NCBI GenBank assembly: GCA_964444795.1
Contig: CAYUIQ010000079.1
Coordinates: 1 to 31,472, forward strand
DNA length: 31,472 nucleotides
Source: JABMRP01 sp964444795
GTDB taxonomy: Bacteria; Planctomycetota; Planctomycetia; Pirellulales; Thermoguttaceae
Direction of reading: 5' to 3'
Position numbers and translations under genes: made by a program
The notes under the pieces: model-generated
The model's database searches: none
The model's input: only the letters and a program-made list of their open reading frames with translations
What the model was told of the DNA's origin: nothing
In this document: positions 8,050 to 16,494 of the stretch, piece by piece
How positions within the stretch are numbered: the stretch's first letter is position 1
Layout of the letters: each line of letters opens with the position of its first letter

Positions 8050-10737
8050 TCACTGACAAGCCACTCGTTGCCTCGGACTTTCAGTCGCCCGGTCTTCCAT
8101 TGGTGGACGCGCCTCCTGCAGTTCAAATCCGTTGAGCCAAACGCCTCGCTGGCCGTCGGCATCACGGAAATGGACCTTGGTCGGGGCGTCACCCGTCGCC
8201 ACGAAGGAAATGGTCGCTGTACCCGGGCCGTCTTCGGGAAGGACTTTGCCGTTGCTTGTATCCGTTGAAGTCTTGGCGTCACCGACGCTTATTGCCACGG
8301 TTTCCGCGACCGGGATCTGGCTGATCTTCAAGGTTTTCAGCCGCTCGCGGTTCGGGTCCATGGAATTCGTATTTGACTGTGGGGCATGATGGTACGTCTT
8401 CAGCGAGTACGTGCCCTTCGGCAGGCCGTGGAATTCCAAGAAGAACCCCTTCGGATCGACTACGCAAACGCCTTCGCCCATGACGTAGCCGTGGAATCCT
8501 TTGACGTTCATCTCGCCGAGCCATCGCGTGATGCCGTCGCTTGAGCCGCACTTCAGGGCGATCTCGACTCCTCCCATGTTCGGCAGACGGATCGACGCGT
8601 CTCTATTGCCCTCGCCGAACCAGGGCGTCCAGTCGAACTGCACAAGTTGACCCGTTTCCCCCAGATCGATGCGGACTTTTTCCAAGTCGTAGATGGGCCT
8701 TGCGTTCTTGGCGATGACATCCGGGTTGAACGCGATGCTCGTAACGGAAGCCTCTTGAGCATCGAGTCCTTCACACTCGGCGCGGACGGTGATCTTGCCG
8801 GGCGTCGTCGTGGCCCGAACGAGCGCCGGGGCAGCGCCTCGTGAAAGGCCGATCGGATTGGTGCCCTTTAGCTGGCCGTCCCCAACAATCGTAGCCGGCC
8901 CAGTGACGGAGTATCGGACTTCCCGTTCTAACCGGGGAACGGTGTTGCCGTTGCGGTCGAAGAAGCGAGTTCGTGCGATCACGATATCAGCGCCGTCGGC
9001 GATCAGCTTCCGGCCTTCCATGTCAAGCTCCAGCTTCATGGCGACCGGTGCCCCTGATGTCGCGTCACGCGGTGGAGCTTGGGTGCGGAAGCCGTCGAGC
9101 GACCCGCTGCGCATTCGATTCCATTTGTCGGCGCCGATATGGAACGTGTAGTAGGCATGGCCGGTCCAGGCGATGATTCCCAGCCGCAGTGGATCGCTCG
9201 CATATATTTGCAAGGTCGACGGGCCCGATCCCCCTTCCATTGCCAGAAGGTACTCCGTGCCCGACCAGTCCTTGATCCCGCCATAGTCCATGTTGGTGAA
9301 GAGATCGCAGACGCCCGAATTCTGCGCGCCGGTCCACTCGGCATTGTTCGACCCAGTCCAGCGTGTCGGATCCTCCTCTTTGACGGCGTAGTGCAATCGC
9401 GGCACATAGCCACGGTGGTTGATGCCGCCGCCCCAGACGATCACCGAGGGGTGGTTGCGGTGGTTGCGCACCATGCGTCGAGCCGCCTTCTCCAGGTTGT
9501 CGAACCACGCGTCGTTGCCGATGTCGATCCACGTCGGTGCTTCCTCATAGACGAGTATGCCCAGCTTGTTGCACGCGTCCAGAAGCGCATTGTCCTGCGG
9601 GTAGTGGGCCGTGCGAACGATATTCAGCCCCATCTGCTTGAATTGAAGCATGTCTTTATGGTGCAAGGAGTCGGGGACGGCATCGCCGATATACGGATAG
9701 TGTTGATGGCGGTTCTTGCCGACTAACTGCACGGGCTTTCCGTTGAGCAGGAAGCCCTTCTCCTTGCTCAAGCCGATGGATCGAACGCCGAGCGGATTCT
9801 CGATGCAATCCACGATCTTCTCGCCGTCCAGTACGACCGTGTTCACCCGGTAGAGATACGGATCATCGCAAGACCAAAGATGCAGGTTCTCTTCGATGCC
9901 GCCACACTGGTTGAACGTGTAGTCCGCGCCGGGACGAATCGTCTTCCGCGCAAGTAGACGTAGTACAACAACGCCCTCCTGGTCAATGACACGAGTCAGC
10001 AGGCCGCACGCTTTGTCTCGCTCGCTCTCGTTGCGTACCGTCGTGCGGACCGCGATCGTCGCGTTCATGTTGAGCGGATCGACCGTCGGCGTCGTGATGA
10101 ATACGCCAGCGTAGAAATCCTCCCAGGGGAAGGTCACATGCAGCACACCGGTTTCGACCAGATAGACGTCGCGGTAGAGCCCGCTGAACTTCACGTAGTC
10201 GAACGGGCCCGGATCGGGGGGGACGTCGTCGCGTCGGCGATTGTCGACACGTAGGGCCACCTTGTTCGCTCCCGGCTTGACGAAGCTCGTGATATCGAAG
10301 TGAAACGGTGTGTAACCGCCAATCGCATGTTGCCCGACGTGCTTCCCGTTGATCCAGAGATCCGTTACCTGATGGGCACCCTCGAATTCCAGGAAGACCT
10401 TGCCCGGTCTCTCGGAGACGTCGATCGTTCGCCGATACCAGCCAACGGCGCGGTGGAACGTCGGCTGGGTCTTGTCGTCGGTACATCCGTCGAGATTCAG
10501 ATCGGTCAGTTTCAGCGTGTGCGGAATCGAAACTACGTCCCACGCCGAGTCGTCCAGGTCAGCTGTATGAAACACCGCGTCCGGATCGCCGAGATGAAAG
10601 CGCCATTCTGTTGCCAGGCGTGTTTGGCGGCGGTCGGAATCGGGGAAACCGTCCGGCAGCGAGGTTTCGCCGAATGTAATGTCGATCGAACAGGGCAGGA
10701 CAAGAAGAATGACGAGGGCGGCCCGGGCATATCTCAT
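8050..10737 (-). CDS. Secreted glycoside hydrolase family 2 protein, atypical active site
   Basis: 895 residues from the ATG at 10737, which has GGGAG about 7 nt upstream and a clear signal peptide (MRYARAALVILLVLPCSI, cleavage near 23); an upstream in-frame ATG lacks both. Order: jelly-roll sugar-binding domain (about 40-195, with GWYRRTIDV and GGYTPFHFDIT), Ig-like domain (200-315), TIM barrel (about 325-560, with LNIVRTAHYPQD and LGILVYEEAP), then C-terminal domains. These fit GH2 beta-galactosidase/glucuronidase/mannosidase relatives acting in the periplasm or outside. The segment expected to read W-S-L-G-N-E instead reads WGGGINHRG (435-443), so the usual acid/base Glu is not in place; Glu501 in LLAMEGGSG may be the nucleophile. 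It is the last gene of the minus-strand cluster, 179 bp after the kinase gene, so it may have its own promoter. Substrate is unknown. Confidence 0.85.
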   Translation of the reverse strand: MRYARAALVILLVLPCSIDITFGETSLPDGFPDSDRRQTRLATEWRFHLGDPDAVFHTADLDDSAWDVVSIPHTLKLTDLNLDGCTDDKTQPTFHRAVGWYRRTIDVSERPGKVFLEFEGAHQVTDLWINGKHVGQHAIGGYTPFHFDITSFVKPGANKVALRVDNRRRDDVPPDPGPFDYVKFSGLYRDVYLVETGVLHVTFPWEDFYAGVFITTPTVDPLNMNATIAVRTTVRNESERDKACGLLTRVIDQEGVVVLRLLARKTIRPGADYTFNQCGGIEENLHLWSCDDPYLYRVNTVVLDGEKIVDCIENPLGVRSIGLSKEKGFLLNGKPVQLVGKNRHQHYPYIGDAVPDSLHHKDMLQFKQMGLNIVRTAHYPQDNALLDACNKLGILVYEEAPTWIDIGNDAWFDNLEKAARRMVRNHRNHPSVIVWGGGINHRGYVPRLHYAVKEEDPTRWTGSNNAEWTGAQNSGVCDLFTNMDYGGIKDWSGTEYLLAMEGGSGPSTLQIYASDPLRLGIIAWTGHAYYTFHIGADKWNRMRSGSLDGFRTQAPPRDATSGAPVAMKLELDMEGRKLIADGADIVIARTRFFDRNGNTVPRLEREVRYSVTGPATIVGDGQLKGTNPIGLSRGAAPALVRATTTPGKITVRAECEGLDAQEASVTSIAFNPDVIAKNARPIYDLEKVRIDLGETGQLVQFDWTPWFGEGNRDASIRLPNMGGVEIALKCGSSDGITRWLGEMNVKGFHGYVMGEGVCVVDPKGFFLEFHGLPKGTYSLKTYHHAPQSNTNSMDPNRERLKTLKISQIPVAETVAISVGDAKTSTDTSNGKVLPEDGPGTATISFVATGDAPTKVHFRDADGQRGVWLNGFELQEARPPMEDRATESPRQRVACQ

Positions 10738-10916
10738 AGTTGACTCCCTGCAAGATGGTGGGGATCGCTTCTTAGTGTGAAGACGGCACGCGAAAGGCGC
10801 TGCGCAACAGGTAGTTCTCGCAGTCATTATGATCGACCGGTCGTGTACCCGCAACAAGCCCCAAGCAGAAGAGACCTACATGCAGCAGATTCGTCTTCCC
10901 CCTGGAAGTGGAGCAG

Positions 10917-12323
10917 TCATTGCCAAGCATCCATAAGCACGGTCAGGGCGTCGACGTCGCCGACGTTGCCAGGGAAGACGATCAGCGGCAGGCCCGGCAG
11001 ACGGCTCTCCGGCCCGCAGCGCCAGACGGGAACGCCGGGTAGGGCCTGCCCCATAACGATCGCACGTTCAACATCACACGCCTTGGTCGCGACGTCGCTG
11101 GACGTGATTCCACCCTTGGTGACCAACAGGCGGGGGCGGACGAAAATCGATCGGACCACGTCGACGAGCGCCTGGGAAATCGTCTGCCCGACGGATAGGC
11201 TTTCATCGGCGTCGGCCTCGACGAGTTCCCGGCTGGTGTACACGACCACGGCGTCTTCGGCGGCCAGGTGATCGGAAACGCGACGGGCAAGATCAGTTAT
11301 GGTAGCGTCGCGCGTCGACACATCCAGGACGTGTCGAACATTGAGTTCGAGCGGGACCGCGTCGCTGTGTTTCAGAAGATGCTCAAGCTGTGCGGTTGTC
11401 TTCGGCACGTAGGAGCCGACGACGATCAAGACGCCGCCGCCATTTTGAGTCGTCATCTCAGTGGGGGTCAGAAGCGGGCGTCGCTCGATGCCGGATCGTA
11501 CCGCCACGAAGGACGCCGCCGTGCGATAGAGGAAACGCCTTCCTTCGGCTTCCGCTTGCAGAAGCCCTGCCACGGCAGCGCGAAGATCGGATTGAACGAC
11601 CGCGTTAACAATGCACACCGAGCCGGCCGCCAAGCTCCGGAGCTTCTTTCGAACCCGTGTCGGGTCGGTCGAGCGCAGGTCTTCCAGCGAGAGCGACTCG
11701 ATACACGCCAGCGGGACTCGGCCGGCGGTCTTCTCGACGATCCAGTGGCGGACATTGGAGTTCTTGTAGCCGAATGCCTGGTCGGCCGCAAAGGGTGTCT
11801 GTGCCGCCGGAATGAGATGATCGCCTTCGGCCACGTAGTGGACATCGTTGATCGTCAAGCGGCCACCTTCCTCGAAGAACGGGCAGATCACCCAGGCGTC
11901 GAACTGCTCCTGCAAACCAGAGATCAACGCGTCGAGTTCCTCGGGGAAATGGCCGCGCAATGTCGAGTCGCTACGGCTGATGAGCGAGAAGTCACGGCCG
12001 GTACGGGCACGCGCTTCGCGAAGATTCTCGGCAATCTCTCGATTCACCGCGACCGCTTCAGTCGTCGGCAAGCTACGTGAGTTGGTCAACACGTAGGACG
12101 CCGGTGCCGGATCGGTCAGCTCGTGGGACAAGTGCTCGACCGTCCAGCGGGTTACTACCGGAATGTCGTGTACGGTTTGCGTGCCGGTCGGGTCATCGTC
12201 CAGCACGATCACCTTGCGGCCCGACTCGCGGATCAGGCTGCCCAACGTCTCCGCGTGATCGGTTTGGGGAACCGGCGGAAGTCGGCTGAGCAACTCGTCG
12301 CGATTGACCGTGGATTCGTCCAT
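10917..12323 (-). CDS. Four-carbon acid sugar kinase family (DUF1537)
   Basis: 468 residues from the ATG at 12323. A GTG at 12350 overlapping the previous stop is possible, but only the ATG has a plausible GGGA about 8 nt upstream. The N-terminal domain carries VIVLDDDPTGTQTVHD (38-53) and later LISRSDSTLRGHFP, the hallmark of OtnK/DtnK-type kinases. The C-terminal nucleotide-binding domain has VTKGGITSSDVATKA, the GQALPGVPVWRCGP segment and VFPGNVGD, near the end. By family knowledge it transfers phosphate from ATP to C4 acids such as D-threonate, L-threonate or D-erythronate. It follows the cyclase-family gene by 23 bp. The family is usually paired with a PdxA2-type dehydrogenase and aldolase genes, neither of which is here; instead a tartrate/isopropylmalate-type dehydrogenase is close by. 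Confidence 0.92.
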   Translation of the reverse strand: MDESTVNRDELLSRLPPVPQTDHAETLGSLIRESGRKVIVLDDDPTGTQTVHDIPVVTRWTVEHLSHELTDPAPASYVLTNSRSLPTTEAVAVNREIAENLREARARTGRDFSLISRSDSTLRGHFPEELDALISGLQEQFDAWVICPFFEEGGRLTINDVHYVAEGDHLIPAAQTPFAADQAFGYKNSNVRHWIVEKTAGRVPLACIESLSLEDLRSTDPTRVRKKLRSLAAGSVCIVNAVVQSDLRAAVAGLLQAEAEGRRFLYRTAASFVAVRSGIERRPLLTPTEMTTQNGGGVLIVVGSYVPKTTAQLEHLLKHSDAVPLELNVRHVLDVSTRDATITDLARRVSDHLAAEDAVVVYTSRELVEADADESLSVGQTISQALVDVVRSIFVRPRLLVTKGGITSSDVATKACDVERAIVMGQALPGVPVWRCGPESRLPGLPLIVFPGNVGDVDALTVLMDAWQ

Positions 12324-12346
12324 GGGTGAGATCCCGTTTCGACTCG

Positions 12347-12979
12347 TCACGCTTCGATCGCCACGGCACGGACCGGGGCACCGTCGCCATCGAGTACCTT
12401 CAGTGGAAGCACGGCCAACTCGACCGTTTCCGATTCGATCTGGTCGAGATGGGCCAGGCCTTCGACAATCACAACGCCGCCGCCAAGCAGAACCTGATGC
12501 ACCGAGGTCAACTCCTCGCGATCATTGACGTCGGCTACCGACGGTGGTTCCACTCCGAGCAGCGCCACGCCCCGATCTACCAGCCAACGGGCCAACTCGA
12601 TGTCGATTCGCGGCAACGCGTCACGATACTCCACCGTGCCCTGACGCTTGTGCCAATCGGTTCGCAACAGCAGCCGATCACCGTTGCCGATTGCGTCGGC
12701 CGCAGCGCCGAGGTGCTCCACGGTGATGGACTCTCGCGGATCGATCGGCGTCAGATCCACCGCGCGTGCCGGTCCAATACAGGCCGAGAGATCGACTTGG
12801 TCGATCGTGCGGCCCTCCGGAATGAAGTGCCGCGGGGCATCCATGTGCGTGCCGCAATGGGAGTACAGCTCGATCTGTTTGGCGTTCCAGCCTTCGACAT
12901 CGAGCGTTTTCGCTTGATGTATCTCGACGCCCCGCATGTCGGGTTCGAGCGCGAGCGTCAGGTCGATGATCCGTCTCAT
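12347..12979 (-). CDS. Cyclase/kynurenine-formamidase-like metal hydrolase
   Basis: 210 residues, the normal length of the cyclase family (PF04199). The metal-binding signature HxGTHxDxPxH is complete as HCGTHMDAPRH (41-51), followed by GRTIDQVDL and, further on, LLLRTDWHKR. No signal peptide. Characterised relatives hydrolyse N-formylkynurenine, isatin or other amide/lactam-type bonds using Mn or Zn; some family members of sugar-acid clusters are uncharacterised. Nothing else in this window suggests tryptophan metabolism, and the flanking genes encode a sugar-acid kinase (23 bp downstream) and a hydroxyacid dehydrogenase (27 bp upstream). I therefore infer action on a cyclic or lactone form of the sugar acid handled by this operon. 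That role is not proven by sequence. Confidence 0.88.
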   Translation of the reverse strand: MRRIIDLTLALEPDMRGVEIHQAKTLDVEGWNAKQIELYSHCGTHMDAPRHFIPEGRTIDQVDLSACIGPARAVDLTPIDPRESITVEHLGAAADAIGNGDRLLLRTDWHKRQGTVEYRDALPRIDIELARWLVDRGVALLGVEPPSVADVNDREELTSVHQVLLGGGVVIVEGLAHLDQIESETVELAVLPLKVLDGDGAPVRAVAIEA

Positions 12980-13006
12980 ATGTCCGCCGTCTTTCGATAA
13001 ATGCTC

Positions 13007-14071
13007 TTACAGTCGCTCAATCACGGCCTCCCCGATCTGCGAAGTGGTGGCCGTTCCACCAAGATCAGGCGTTCCGAGGTTGTCGGAGAGCACGGCAGCC
13101 ACGGCGGATCGAATTCGCTCGGCCGCATGTTCCTCGCCCAGGTGTTCCAGCATCAGTGCGCCCGACTCGATCGACCCGATCGGGTTGGCGACGCCTTGCC
13201 CGGCAATGTCGGGTGCCGAGCCGTGAATCGGCTCGAACATTGATGGATACTCCCGCTCCGGGTTGATGTTGCCGCTGGGGGCAAGCCCCAGGCTACCGAC
13301 CAGGGCCCCGCCCAAATCGCTGAGAATATCGCCAATCATGTTCGTCGTCAAAAGCACGTCGAACCGCTCTGGCTTGAGTACCATATTGGCCGCCACGGCG
13401 TCGACGTACATTCGCTCGTACTCGACGTCGGGGAATTCCTCGCGCACCTCTTCGATCACGCGGTCCCAATACTTCATGCTGTGGATCAGCGTATTCGACT
13501 TCGTCACGTTGGTCAGCTTCCCCAGCCCACCCTGTTGTCGTCGCCGTTGGGCCAGCGCGAACGAGTAGCGGGCAACCTGTGTGATCCCCTTGCGCGTGAA
13601 TACACTGAGTTGCGTGGCAAACCCTTCGGTCGCGTCGAGATGATGCTCCGAGCCGGCTTGAACGAACTCGCCCTCGTTGTTCTCGCGAACGATCACGAAG
13701 TCGAAATCGGCATCGCTCTTCAGCGGCCCCCGTGGTGTTGCGTAACGCTTGCAGGGCCGATAGTTGACGTATTGGCGGAAGCCACAACGGACCTTGAACG
13801 TATAGTCCTTTGCCGGCAACGTATCATCGACGCCGGGAAGACCGACGGCTCCGAAGAGGATCGCGTCGAACGGTCGCAGGATGTCCAGCCCTTCGGGCGG
13901 CATGAAGACGCCGTGTTGCTTGTAATGGCCGGCCCCGAAGGGGAATTCGGTCATTTCGATCGTTGCCGACGACGGCTTGAGGGCTTCGCTAACGACGGCT
14001 AGCGTGATGGGCGTGATTTCTCGGCCGATCCCGTCGCCGGGAACGACGGCGATTCTGTAGCTATTTGACAT
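13007..14071 (-). CDS. Tartrate/D-malate/isopropylmalate-type NAD-dependent dehydrogenase
   Basis: 354 residues from the ATG at 14071, chosen because MSNSYRIAVVPGDGIG is the natural N-terminus of the family and a GGAAG lies about 12 nt upstream; a longer frame would overlap the Gfo gene. Motifs in order: VVPGDGIG (9-16), ILFGAVGLPG, VNYRPCKRY, VIVRENNEGEF, the KLTNVTKSNTL lysine loop, YVDAVAANMV, LTTNMIGDILSDLGGALVG and MFEPIHGSAPDIAG. This is the isocitrate/isopropylmalate dehydrogenase fold; the GAVGxP and RENNEGE forms point to the tartrate dehydrogenase/decarboxylase (TtuC/DmlA) branch rather than LeuB. These enzymes oxidise, and often decarboxylate, 2-hydroxy acids with NAD and a divalent metal. 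It lies 20 bp after the Gfo gene and 27 bp before the cyclase gene. In this setting the substrate is probably a sugar acid or its phosphate; no LeuC/LeuD neighbours support a leucine role. Confidence 0.87.
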   Translation of the reverse strand: MSNSYRIAVVPGDGIGREITPITLAVVSEALKPSSATIEMTEFPFGAGHYKQHGVFMPPEGLDILRPFDAILFGAVGLPGVDDTLPAKDYTFKVRCGFRQYVNYRPCKRYATPRGPLKSDADFDFVIVRENNEGEFVQAGSEHHLDATEGFATQLSVFTRKGITQVARYSFALAQRRRQQGGLGKLTNVTKSNTLIHSMKYWDRVIEEVREEFPDVEYERMYVDAVAANMVLKPERFDVLLTTNMIGDILSDLGGALVGSLGLAPSGNINPEREYPSMFEPIHGSAPDIAGQGVANPIGSIESGALMLEHLGEEHAAERIRSAVAAVLSDNLGTPDLGGTATTSQIGEAVIERL

Positions 14072-14091
14072 GGTGGGTGTTGCTTCCAAGT

Positions 14092-15132
14092 TCACTCGAT
14101 TACGCCGATTGGTCGCACGACTTGATGCGCCTCGGCCGACTGATAGACTGCTTCCTGAACGGCCAGCGTACGCAGATAATCGTCTCCGCTGGTTTCGAAG
14201 GGCAGATTGCCTAGCATTGCGTCGACGAAATGCCGCTGCGTCGCATAGACGCAATCACCTGCGAAGGCCCGCCGCGGATGAGGATACTCGTGCTCGACTT
14301 CTTCCTCGCCGAGGCGTTGAACCGTGATCCGCCCGTCCAAGTAGAGCCTGATCGCCCCGCCGTCGCCTTCCACGAGGAACTCGCCGAACGTAAACCGCGG
14401 ATCGGGGTCGTTGCATTCGTTGTAGCGGTTAGCATCCCACACGCCGACCGCCCCCGAAGCGAACTCGAAGACGACCACGCCCGCGTCCTCGCCGGCGATC
14501 GCCGGGTTGAGCTTTCGCAGGTTCGCGTAGACGCCTTCGACTTTGCCGCCCAAGTAGCGGAACGTATCGATGAAATGCACGCCCGTCTCGAAGACCAAGA
14601 GTCTTGGCATCGTTCGGAAATAGGGCTGGCGAGCCAGGTACGCGTCTTCGGCCCAGCCGTCGCCCATCCGCATGCGGAAGTAGAGCGAGTGGAGTCTGTC
14701 TCCGATGGTCTTGGCGCCTAGGAGCTTCTTAATCTCGCGATGCCATGGCTGGAAGCGGAAGTTCTCGTGGACCATGAAGCGGATACCGGCCGCCTTGGCA
14801 TTCGCAACGATCTGCCCGGCGTCCTCGAAGGTCGGTGCCAGCGGCTTCTGGCAGATCACATCAATGCCCAACTCACCGGCCACGCGGCACATTTCCTGAT
14901 GCGAGTCGGGCGGCGTGATCACATCGACGAAATCCGGCCGCTCTCTTTCAAGCATTTCCCGATAGTCCGTGTAATGCTGCGGCACGCCGTATTCGCTTTG
15001 GATGGCCTCGGCCCGTTCGGCGTTGCGATTGCACATCGCCGTGATGGTAACTTCAGGGATCCGGTTCCAGGCCTCATACTGAAACTTGCTGAAATAACCG
15101 GCCCCGATGCAAACGCCCTTGAGCTGTGGCAT
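14092..15132 (-). CDS. Gfo/Idh/MocA-family oxidoreductase
   Basis: 346 residues. The start is the ATG at 15132: a GGAGG at 15140-15144 lies 7 nt upstream, whereas the in-frame ATG at 15138 would have it almost touching. The N-terminal Rossmann fold has GVCIGAGYFSKF (6-17) and DFVDVITPPDSH (67-78). The catalytic Lys96 sits in CQKPLAP, where most relatives have EKP. The C-terminal alpha/beta domain has VHENFRFQPWH and FETGVHFIDTFRYLGG with the usual conserved His. These enzymes oxidise or reduce sugars, inositols and sugar acids using NAD(P). No signal peptide, so cytoplasmic. The ATG overlaps the stop of the MFS gene by one base (TGATG), which suggests translational coupling: the transported compound is probably this enzyme's substrate. 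The next gene follows after 20 bp. Confidence 0.92.
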   Translation of the reverse strand: MPQLKGVCIGAGYFSKFQYEAWNRIPEVTITAMCNRNAERAEAIQSEYGVPQHYTDYREMLERERPDFVDVITPPDSHQEMCRVAGELGIDVICQKPLAPTFEDAGQIVANAKAAGIRFMVHENFRFQPWHREIKKLLGAKTIGDRLHSLYFRMRMGDGWAEDAYLARQPYFRTMPRLLVFETGVHFIDTFRYLGGKVEGVYANLRKLNPAIAGEDAGVVVFEFASGAVGVWDANRYNECNDPDPRFTFGEFLVEGDGGAIRLYLDGRITVQRLGEEEVEHEYPHPRRAFAGDCVYATQRHFVDAMLGNLPFETSGDDYLRTLAVQEAVYQSAEAHQVVRPIGVIE

Positions 15133-16442
15133 CACCATTCCTCCAACGGTTTCTCGGGCCGCATCATCATCCAGGCAAAGATGGCCAACACATTCAGCGC
15201 TGCAGCACCCAGGAAGTAAGGAGTCGTGGGAGAGATCCAGTCGGGCACGCCAGTGTGAGCATCAAGATACGCCTCGGTCCACTTCTCGAGGTAGGGAAAA
15301 GCCACGAGTGTGACAAACGCCCCGAGGTTGCCCGCCATGTTCATCGTCCCGGAAACGGTGCCGGCGTTGCGTCGGCCGATGTCGATGCAAAAGGCCCATG
15401 AGGGGCTGAGCGTCATGTCAGCTCCAAACACGGCCACGGCGAGCATTGCAGCGTAGCCCAACGGCGAGTCGACGAATTGCAGACCGACCAGCCCCATGGC
15501 TGCCAACGCGAACCCGACGATCGCCGGAAGCTGCCGCGAGAGCTTCCACTTCCTCTTCCGATAGATCCGATCGACCATCGCCCCGGCGCACCAATTCCCC
15601 AGTGCCCCACACAACAACGGTACGGCCGCGTAGACGCCCGCCATCACGGTCGTCAGGCCGAACTCCTTCTTTAGGTATGGCAACGACCAGCCCAGCGCGA
15701 AGTAGAAGGTGAAGTTGGAGCAGACGTACTGCCCCATCGCCAGCCACATATTGCGGGAAGCGAACAGGGTCGCGGCTCTGAGGTTGGACGGGCTGTCGGC
15801 CGCGTCGATTGCCTGCTGACGCTCGCGGAAGATCAACTCGCGCTCTCGCTCGGAAATGCTGGGATGATCGGCCGGGTCGTCGCGAAACCAGACGTACCAG
15901 AACACGGCCCAGCCCATCCCGACCACGCCGAGGATGACAAAACTCGGACGCCATCCCAGGCTGTCAACCATCCAGCCGATCAGCGGCAAAGCCAGGGCCG
16001 CTCCCAACCGTGAGCCGGAGAAGTTGATCCCCTGGGCAAGTCCGCGTTCGGAGATGGGCAACCACGAATAGAACGTCCGCGCACAGCCGGGAAAAGCTCC
16101 CGCCTCGCCGGCGCCGAACAGAAACCGGGCAACCAGCATCGAGGCGTAGCTCCAGGCGGCTCCGGTCGCCGCCGTCAGTAGCGACCAGAAGGCAACCACG
16201 GCGGTCAACACACGGCGGGGGCCGAGACGGTCGGCCAGCAATCCGGCCGGTGTCTGGCAGATCGCATAGCCCAGCGTGAACGCAGCCATGACCCAGCCCA
16301 TCTGCGTTTCGCTCAGTCCCAACCCGCCCTTTTCCGTGGGAGCGCAAATTGCATCCTTGGCCGCGGAAATGCAGGCCCGATCCACGTACAGCAACATGGA
16401 GAGCAGAAATGTGCCGAAGATCAGCAGATATCGCTTTGGCAT
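15132..16442 (-). CDS. MFS transporter, ACS (anion:cation symporter) type
   Basis: 436 residues with about 12 hydrophobic segments. The start at 16442 (MPKRYLLIFG) is set by a perfect AAGGAGG at 16449-16455, 6 nt upstream; an in-frame GTG at 16463 has no such site. The N-terminus shows the ACS pattern: LYVDRACISAA (helix 1), then LGLSETQMGWVMAAFTLGYA, ICQTPAGLLADRLGPRRVL (the MFS motif A loop), and LFGAGEAGAFPGCARTFYSW, which strongly resembles glucarate, galactonate, tartrate and hexuronate transporters. By family it is a proton-coupled organic/sugar-acid importer of the inner membrane. It lies 52 bp after the DUF5060 enzyme gene and overlaps the oxidoreductase gene by one base. Together with the C4-acid kinase and tartrate-type dehydrogenase this points to an acid sugar as the operon's substrate. 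Confidence 0.93.
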   Translation of the reverse strand: MPKRYLLIFGTFLLSMLLYVDRACISAAKDAICAPTEKGGLGLSETQMGWVMAAFTLGYAICQTPAGLLADRLGPRRVLTAVVAFWSLLTAATGAAWSYASMLVARFLFGAGEAGAFPGCARTFYSWLPISERGLAQGINFSGSRLGAALALPLIGWMVDSLGWRPSFVILGVVGMGWAVFWYVWFRDDPADHPSISERERELIFRERQQAIDAADSPSNLRAATLFASRNMWLAMGQYVCSNFTFYFALGWSLPYLKKEFGLTTVMAGVYAAVPLLCGALGNWCAGAMVDRIYRKRKWKLSRQLPAIVGFALAAMGLVGLQFVDSPLGYAAMLAVAVFGADMTLSPSWAFCIDIGRRNAGTVSGTMNMAGNLGAFVTLVAFPYLEKWTEAYLDAHTGVPDWISPTTPYFLGAAALNVLAIFAWMMMRPEKPLEEW

Positions 16443-16448
16443 CTTGGT

Positions 16449-16455
16449 CCTCCTT
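16449..16455 (-). promoter_or_regulatory. Strong Shine-Dalgarno of the MFS transporter gene
   Basis: AAGGAGG on the minus strand, six bases before the ATG at 16442. It decides the start of the transporter over the in-frame GTG at 16463, and because it is much stronger than other ribosome binding sites in this operon it may raise translation of the transporter and of the coupled oxidoreductase. Confidence 0.8.
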
Positions 16456-16494
16456 GATTTCACACGGACCGTGCATCATCCGGCACGTCGATCG

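Noticed and set aside
7980..8107. Frame change behind the GH2 stop (LKVRGNEWLVSEDYYDVRLG) as a frameshifted extension
   Set aside because: The GH2 C-terminus reaches a reasonable end in its own frame, and I could not match the extra segment to a family.
14072..14254. Possible 61-residue extension of the tartrate-type dehydrogenase
   Set aside because: It overlaps the Gfo gene; the family N-terminus starts naturally at 14071.
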